Assembly: GCA_015039365.1 (NCBI GenBank)
Contig: WION01000154.1
Span: 1 to 64,000, forward strand
Length of the DNA: 64,000 nt
Direction of reading: 5' to 3'
Origin: Amanita rubescens
Taxonomy: Eukaryota; Basidiomycota; Agaricomycetes; Agaricales; Amanitaceae
In this document: positions 59,901 through 64,000 of the stretch, one piece after another
How the letters are laid out: each line of letters begins with the position of its first letter
Numbering within the stretch: position 1 is the stretch's first letter
The notes under the pieces: model-generated
The model's database searches: none
Told to the model about the DNA's origin: nothing
Seen by the model: the letters and a program-made list of their open reading frames with translations, nothing else
Made by a program: the position numbers and the translations under genes

Positions 59901-59951
59901 GCACATACGTAGGAGACGGGGTCGTCAACGTTCTGCACGATGGAAACAGGG
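56908..59951. other. Gene-poor stretch
   Basis: The first few hundred bases hold the LCB1 promoter. Minus-strand frames 58363-58659 and 58700-59185 are open, but I could not link them into a gene. The second contains SGLGSSAAVNVA, which resembles the GHMP-kinase glycine-rich motif, without other support. No RNA gene or repeat recognised. Confidence 0.35.
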
Positions 59952-60628
59952 TTAGCATGAGTCGGTATCATGGTAAAGCATAGCACTACTAACAGCGCGC
60001 ATTACGAGAGTTGGTTTGTGAAGATGAGAAGATTCGGCAGATAATGGACGTTTGGCAATCACCGGAGACGTTTTGGGTCGAAATCCTTCGTCAAGTGAGC
60101 GTTCTGTGGGAATTCGAGGAATAACGCCTACATGCTTGAATAAATACAGCGGAACAGATGCACAGACAGAAATGTGCCTACAAGGAACCACGCTGAACCA
60201 CGCTTCAGCCCTCCTCGGCGAATATCGTGCCAAACGCACGAGAACCGGGGAGTGGTGATGATCCCAGGTGACATCAACAAGCTTCTTCAGAATACTCGGC
60301 ACATCGTGAACCCAGACTCCTGATGAGAAAGCGGGCGAAGAGGGCGAATGTAGGTTGGAAAAGGGCCCATAAAGTGTGATCAGACTAAATGATGTCAAGC
60401 CTGCCGGCGCATTTAGCAAAAGTACGAAGAGAGTGATGAGAAAACACACCGAGCCTCACGCACAACCTCCATCACGGTCATCCGATTGGTCGTTGCTTTC
60501 GGAGTCGCGCATTCTGGCTCTGCTGCTTTCCAACTTCCGCTGGCAGTACTGTAAGTTGATTTCGCACAAGATGGAAGGGATACGACTTACATTGTACAAT
60601 GTGCTACGGGTGGTTGTCCTGACTCGAT
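59952..60628 (-). pseudogene. Relic of the unrecognised multi-copy gene (copy B, 3' part)
   Basis: Minus strand: SRIPSILCEINLQ near 60.6 kb, a hydrophobic MCFLITLFVLLLNAPAG and SLITLYGPFSNL near 60.4 kb, then RYSPRRAEAWFSVV, ending at 59952. It matches copy A at 36.9-37.6 kb in inverted orientation. The second reading frame is 165 codons long and intact, so part may still be translated. Function unknown. Confidence 0.45.
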
Positions 60629-60784
60629 GGCGATGGATGTTGGTCGGCTGAATTAGTGTGGGAGCGTCGGACCTGCGATGATACCTTGGGGTATCTCTAC
60701 GAGTGCCGCCAGATGGTGGAAGAGATGGAAACGCGGCGCGTCGCCGACGCTCCCACACTAATTCAGCCGACAACATCCATCGCC
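60629..60784. repeat. 155-bp near-perfect palindrome (small foldback element)
   Basis: Left arm 60629-60670 and right arm 60744-60784 are complementary over 41-42 bp with a single one-base gap. The loop is 73 bp. The arms contain cgacgctcccacactaattc on the right. It lies directly beside the SRIPSIL relic, so it probably inserted into copy B. No target duplication is obvious. Confidence 0.75.
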
Positions 60785-62128
60785 AACAATGAAATGAGAT
60801 TAGAACTTCAGAAGCGCTTGGCCGTTCTTGCGACGCGCGGCCGGCAACCAAGTTCCCAGGGCAATGTCGTCTTCCTCCGTACGCAACTTCGCACAGGCAA
60901 AAAGGTACGCTTGCCCCACCAAGCTCACGCTAGCTCATCACCACTCAAGTAACTGATGCGTCCAGATCGTTGCAATAGCTACCTCCCATCCTAGAAGGTC
61001 CAACCTTTTCGATACCTCCCGTCCCATCTTTCTAGTCCCATTTCCATAAGCGCCGCTGCTCATCGAGCGCTATGACGATTCAAATCGACAGCGAGCCACC
61101 TCCAGAGGCATCATCGCACCCCATCAAGTACCTTCCCCTTCTTTTGCCTACCTACCTCTCGTTACCCGCCACGGTCAAACTCAGTTTCATCATCGCCAAA
61201 CGCTTGCCCCTCTAGTACCCTCCTACATCACCCTACGCAATGACGTTCTGAGTAGTCTCGACCTATAGCGACAAGTGAGGATGTGAATAAGCATAAGCAG
61301 TCACGAGTGGTGGGTATCAGCGAGCAAGCATACCTTTCACTGTTCTCGAATATCACGCCATACTCACAGACAAGCTATCAGGTCTTTGTCAAGTATCGAA
61401 AACATCCTGCGCCTTCAAGATGCCGCAGTCTCTGGACCTTTCCAGTCGCATTACTCTGCAATTGGACAAAGATTCCGAGCCTGGCGCGCAATATTGAAGT
61501 TCGTATTATCTACCTTTCTAATACTAGTCACTGAACGGCATTACTTAAAACAGTTGTTATTGTCCAGGAACCTCATTTAACCGCTAGTTGGCATATAAAG
61601 TGCGAATATCCCTTCACGCGCTGCAAAAAAACACAGACGATGTTCCATGAACCCGCATACAGCTTCTTTTTTCGCGAGTTCGCAAAGAGGGGGATTGTAT
61701 TTCAAAGCTATGGCGTGCATACCATTACATTTTTGTCACTTCACATGGGAAGTTAACGGGCCAGATGCTACCGAACTGCACACTCGGCTCGGAATCCTGG
61801 ATTATCATGTCTTCCGAGGCGCAAGGTTTATGCGTGAGTGGAGGAGGAAGCTGAAATGGTTGTTCCCGGTACGTTTGTTATTTATTGGCTTCCTTCCTCT
61901 GCTCAACGAGCTAGCAGACCCAACAATGTCCAGTCTAATCATCTTATCTGGGCTCCCAGGTCAACATCCAATGCAGATAACGATGTATGTATGCGTACGC
62001 ACTCTCCACATGTCCTCACTTACGCAACTTTTACAGGACAGCAATGATGCAGACTCGAGTTAGACGTTTGTTGAAGTTGCAAGTCTCGGTGATGCGGGAT
62101 GGAAGTGAATGTTAATGCGTATATTATA
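60785..62128. other. Relic-rich stretch
   Basis: Plus strand near 60785-60905 reads NEMRLELQKRLAVLATRGRQ, which looks coding, and the plus frame 61647-62063 is open for 138 codons, but neither matches a family I know. DNA near 60990-61070 resembles 62930-63000, sharing tcccgtccc..tctagtcccatttcc and gctcat.gagcgct, another sign of local duplication. Confidence 0.35.
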
Positions 62129-62997
62129 TTATTTTTCGTATACGAGAAAATCGTGGAGTAGAGCAAACCGAATCAAGGAGCTACCCTCTGAGGAACTGTA
62201 CAGGTACCCGATGGGATTCTTTTGAAGCTTTGTGATCCTGTCCCAGACGTAGAATGTGACGATAGGCACAACGTTGGTCGCGCCGTGACTTGCAGACGAT
62301 TGACAAGCAGGGGGAACACGGAACGACCCGCGCAGCCAAATGGCACGCGTTTTCCGCAGCTTCGGAACATATTTTCGTGGGTCCATGGCAGCGGATGGAG
62401 GAGCCTGGATCTTGGTGGGAGAGAGAGAGGGATCGGAGATGTGCATAGCTAGGGAAACAGGAGCAACGCGAGCTTTCGTTATGAATGTCGTGCTAGAAGG
62501 AAAAGGTCAGCCATATCATCTTTGGTGGTTTTTTGGGGGGATCACTAACATCATGCGCCTATATCCGCTCCAGCATCTTCTGAGTAAAGCTCCAGAATAG
62601 TGTCGAGCAAAGACGTTAAAATGTCATTGCCGTTGAAAGTCTCCATTGAATGCTTTCCGAAATGGACAAAGGTTGGGTGTTCTTTAACGTCCGCAGGATC
62701 CTGGATGTGTTGCGGGAGACTAGCGAACGGTAGGATGAACAATTTTCGCGCCTTGATATGTCGCAAAAGGTTTTCAAAAGCTTGATAGAATTCTAAACGG
62801 GAGGAAGAATCATTAGAATTAGAGGTCCTGTCATTAGCGAGAGAAGGACGAGTCGAACGCACCAGGTTGGTGAGCCGTCTTGGACGCCTTTGCTGAATCG
62901 TGTGGGAGCGTCGTCGGATCTCTTCCGCTCCAACCTTTCCCGTCCCTCTAGTCCCGTTTCCATCAACACTACCCCTTTGCCTGTCTGTACTGCTCAT
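62129..62997 (-). CDS. Hypothetical protein, 5' part of multi-copy gene copy B
   Basis: An ATG at 62997 starts MSSTDRQRGSVDGNGTRGTG. The frame is open for 148 codons and includes EFYQAFENLLRHIKARKLF and HFGKHSMETFNGND. A second open piece, 62129-62446, reads DPRKYVPKLRKTRAIWLRGS and may be a later exon. The FYQAFEN part is matched at 36.85 kb. No domain is recognised. The 3' part of the same unit seems to lie at 59.9-60.6 kb, separated by insertions, so the gene is probably not functional as a whole. Confidence 0.4.
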
Positions 62998-63438
62998 TGA
63001 GCGCTGGACTTCAAGTAGACATAGCTCAATTTTGTCAAAAAGCCTAGTTTGACTTCGGGAGGGGGGGAGTGAGAAGGCGGCCCGTATCTGCGCCGTAAAG
63101 TCCCGTAGGATGGGAAACAGCTGGTTGTTGTTTGGAAAGAAATGAATGGATCAGCTTGTTGAGGTCTTTGACTCCGCTCTATGCATATTGCGACCTATGG
63201 CAGCATGCAAGGATGTCAATAGGCGTAGCAGGTAGTAGTAGAGGGCGCAAGTGGTGAAAGAGCGTCCACGATCCTCTTATAGAGCGTGCGGTGAATGGTT
63301 CTAAGAGATAATGTAGTAGAAGGGGCTGGTACAGCAAGGGGATGTCGAGGCGGGTGAGGCAGAACTGGTAGTAGTACAGCTAGCGATTTTGGCAATAAGT
63401 TCCCACCGTCAAGCGCTCGGCAATCTCTCGGCTGCAAT
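62998..63438. other. Spacer before the right-edge sequence
   Basis: Contains a G-run near 63060. The minus-strand frame 63216-63593 lacks a recognisable domain. No gene supported. Confidence 0.3.
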
Positions 63439-63950
63439 GGACCCCTACGCTGGAACAGACTCACCACCCCTGCGCTCAACCTCGTCCAAGAAACTCTTCC
63501 CAGCCTGAACCTAGAGACTCTATGCTGTTCCTCACCGTCTGCCTCGTCAATCCAACTCAAATCCTGTCTCGCCAAACCCAAATTCTTCCGCAATATACAT
63601 TTCCGTCCCTCCTTCTACTAACATTGCCCAGGGTCCTTCCTCGCCTTCCGCGCCATCCATCTTTGCAAGCATGCTAAGGTGAATACCGAATCCTAATTCG
63701 AACAACAACAACACAACCCCCGTGCCTTCTGCTAGCGCTCCCCACAGTCCTCAACTTCCCACCCAACTCCCAAATATCATCCCCAGCGTTCTTCCTACCA
63801 CAGCAGCACCTCCCATCCCATTGGCGCCCTCCATGGTCAGGCGGCCTCCCGGTACCTGGTAGCTCTCACCCTGGCAGCCATCCCTCCCAACTCGGGCCCA
63901 GGCGCCACTCCCGCCAACGCCACCTTCTGCATCCGACTCGTTCCGCACCT
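63439..63950 (+). pseudogene. Pro/Ser-rich coding-like sequence at the right edge
   Basis: Plus strand: an ATG at about 63439 gives MDPYAGTDSPPLRSTSSKKL before a stop. Another frame then reads NIAQGPSSPSAPSIFASMLR, a TGA, and continues with TTPVPSASAPHSPQLPTQLP and IPLAPSMVRRPPGTW to a stop near 63860. The composition fits the disordered N-terminus of a regulatory protein. The stops may be introns I cannot place, or decay. The gene would continue beyond the window. Confidence 0.3.
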
Positions 63951-64000
63951 AATAGACTCCCGTCGTTCCCTTCAGTTCGACGCCATCACTCGCGACCTCT

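Noticed and set aside
1..64000. CRISPR arrays, operons, ribosome-binding sites or other prokaryotic features
   Set aside because: Intron-rich genes and eukaryotic families throughout; no regularly spaced short repeats of CRISPR type.

Overview
This window looks like nuclear DNA of a mushroom-forming basidiomycete (Agaricomycetes). The evidence is the many introns of about 45-70 nt with GT..AG ends and CTNAY-type branch sites, intron-rich genes on both strands, and the families present: an Skn7 regulator with HSF and receiver domains, a DUF6533 membrane protein, a TRI5-like terpene synthase and expanded tyrosine-kinase-like (TKL) kinases. All gene models were spliced by eye; where every exon phase closes I say so.

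Layout. 3.6-5.0 kb: a BuGZ/ZNF207-type zinc-finger gene (minus). 8.5-10.1 kb: a bHLH transcription factor (plus). 14.0-20.5 kb: a head-to-tail array of three TKL kinases with shared intron positions. The first has a tandemly repeated exon-intron tail, the second appears spliced into the third, and the third is decayed. 21.3-22.2 kb: a poly(A)-tailed retrocopy with target-site duplications. 22.4-24.3 kb: a DUF6533 gene (minus). 26.1-27.4 kb: a broken CK1-like kinase (minus). 28.7-32.7 kb: SKN7 (minus). 34-38 kb and 50.5-51.7 kb: copies of a tRNA-derived SINE-like family. 39.1-40.2 kb: a decayed PDI-like ER protein lacking CxxC. 40.53-50.13 kb: one 9.6-kb DNA transposon with exact 8-bp target duplications, encoding a Ulp1-protease/transposase fusion and carrying two nested hAT-like elements, one of which holds a captured kinase exon. 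52.4-53.7 kb: the terpene synthase (minus). 55.0-56.9 kb: LCB1, a serine palmitoyltransferase subunit (minus). 57-64 kb: mostly relics, including a gene-like repeat family shared with 36-38 kb and a 155-bp palindrome.

How it fits together. Conserved housekeeping and regulatory genes (BuGZ, bHLH, SKN7, LCB1) sit as islands in repeat-rich, relic-rich DNA. The kinase family links the accessory parts: it expands in tandem at 14-20 kb, and a related exon has been carried off by a transposon at 49.4 kb. Nothing suggests a metabolic gene cluster around the terpene synthase.
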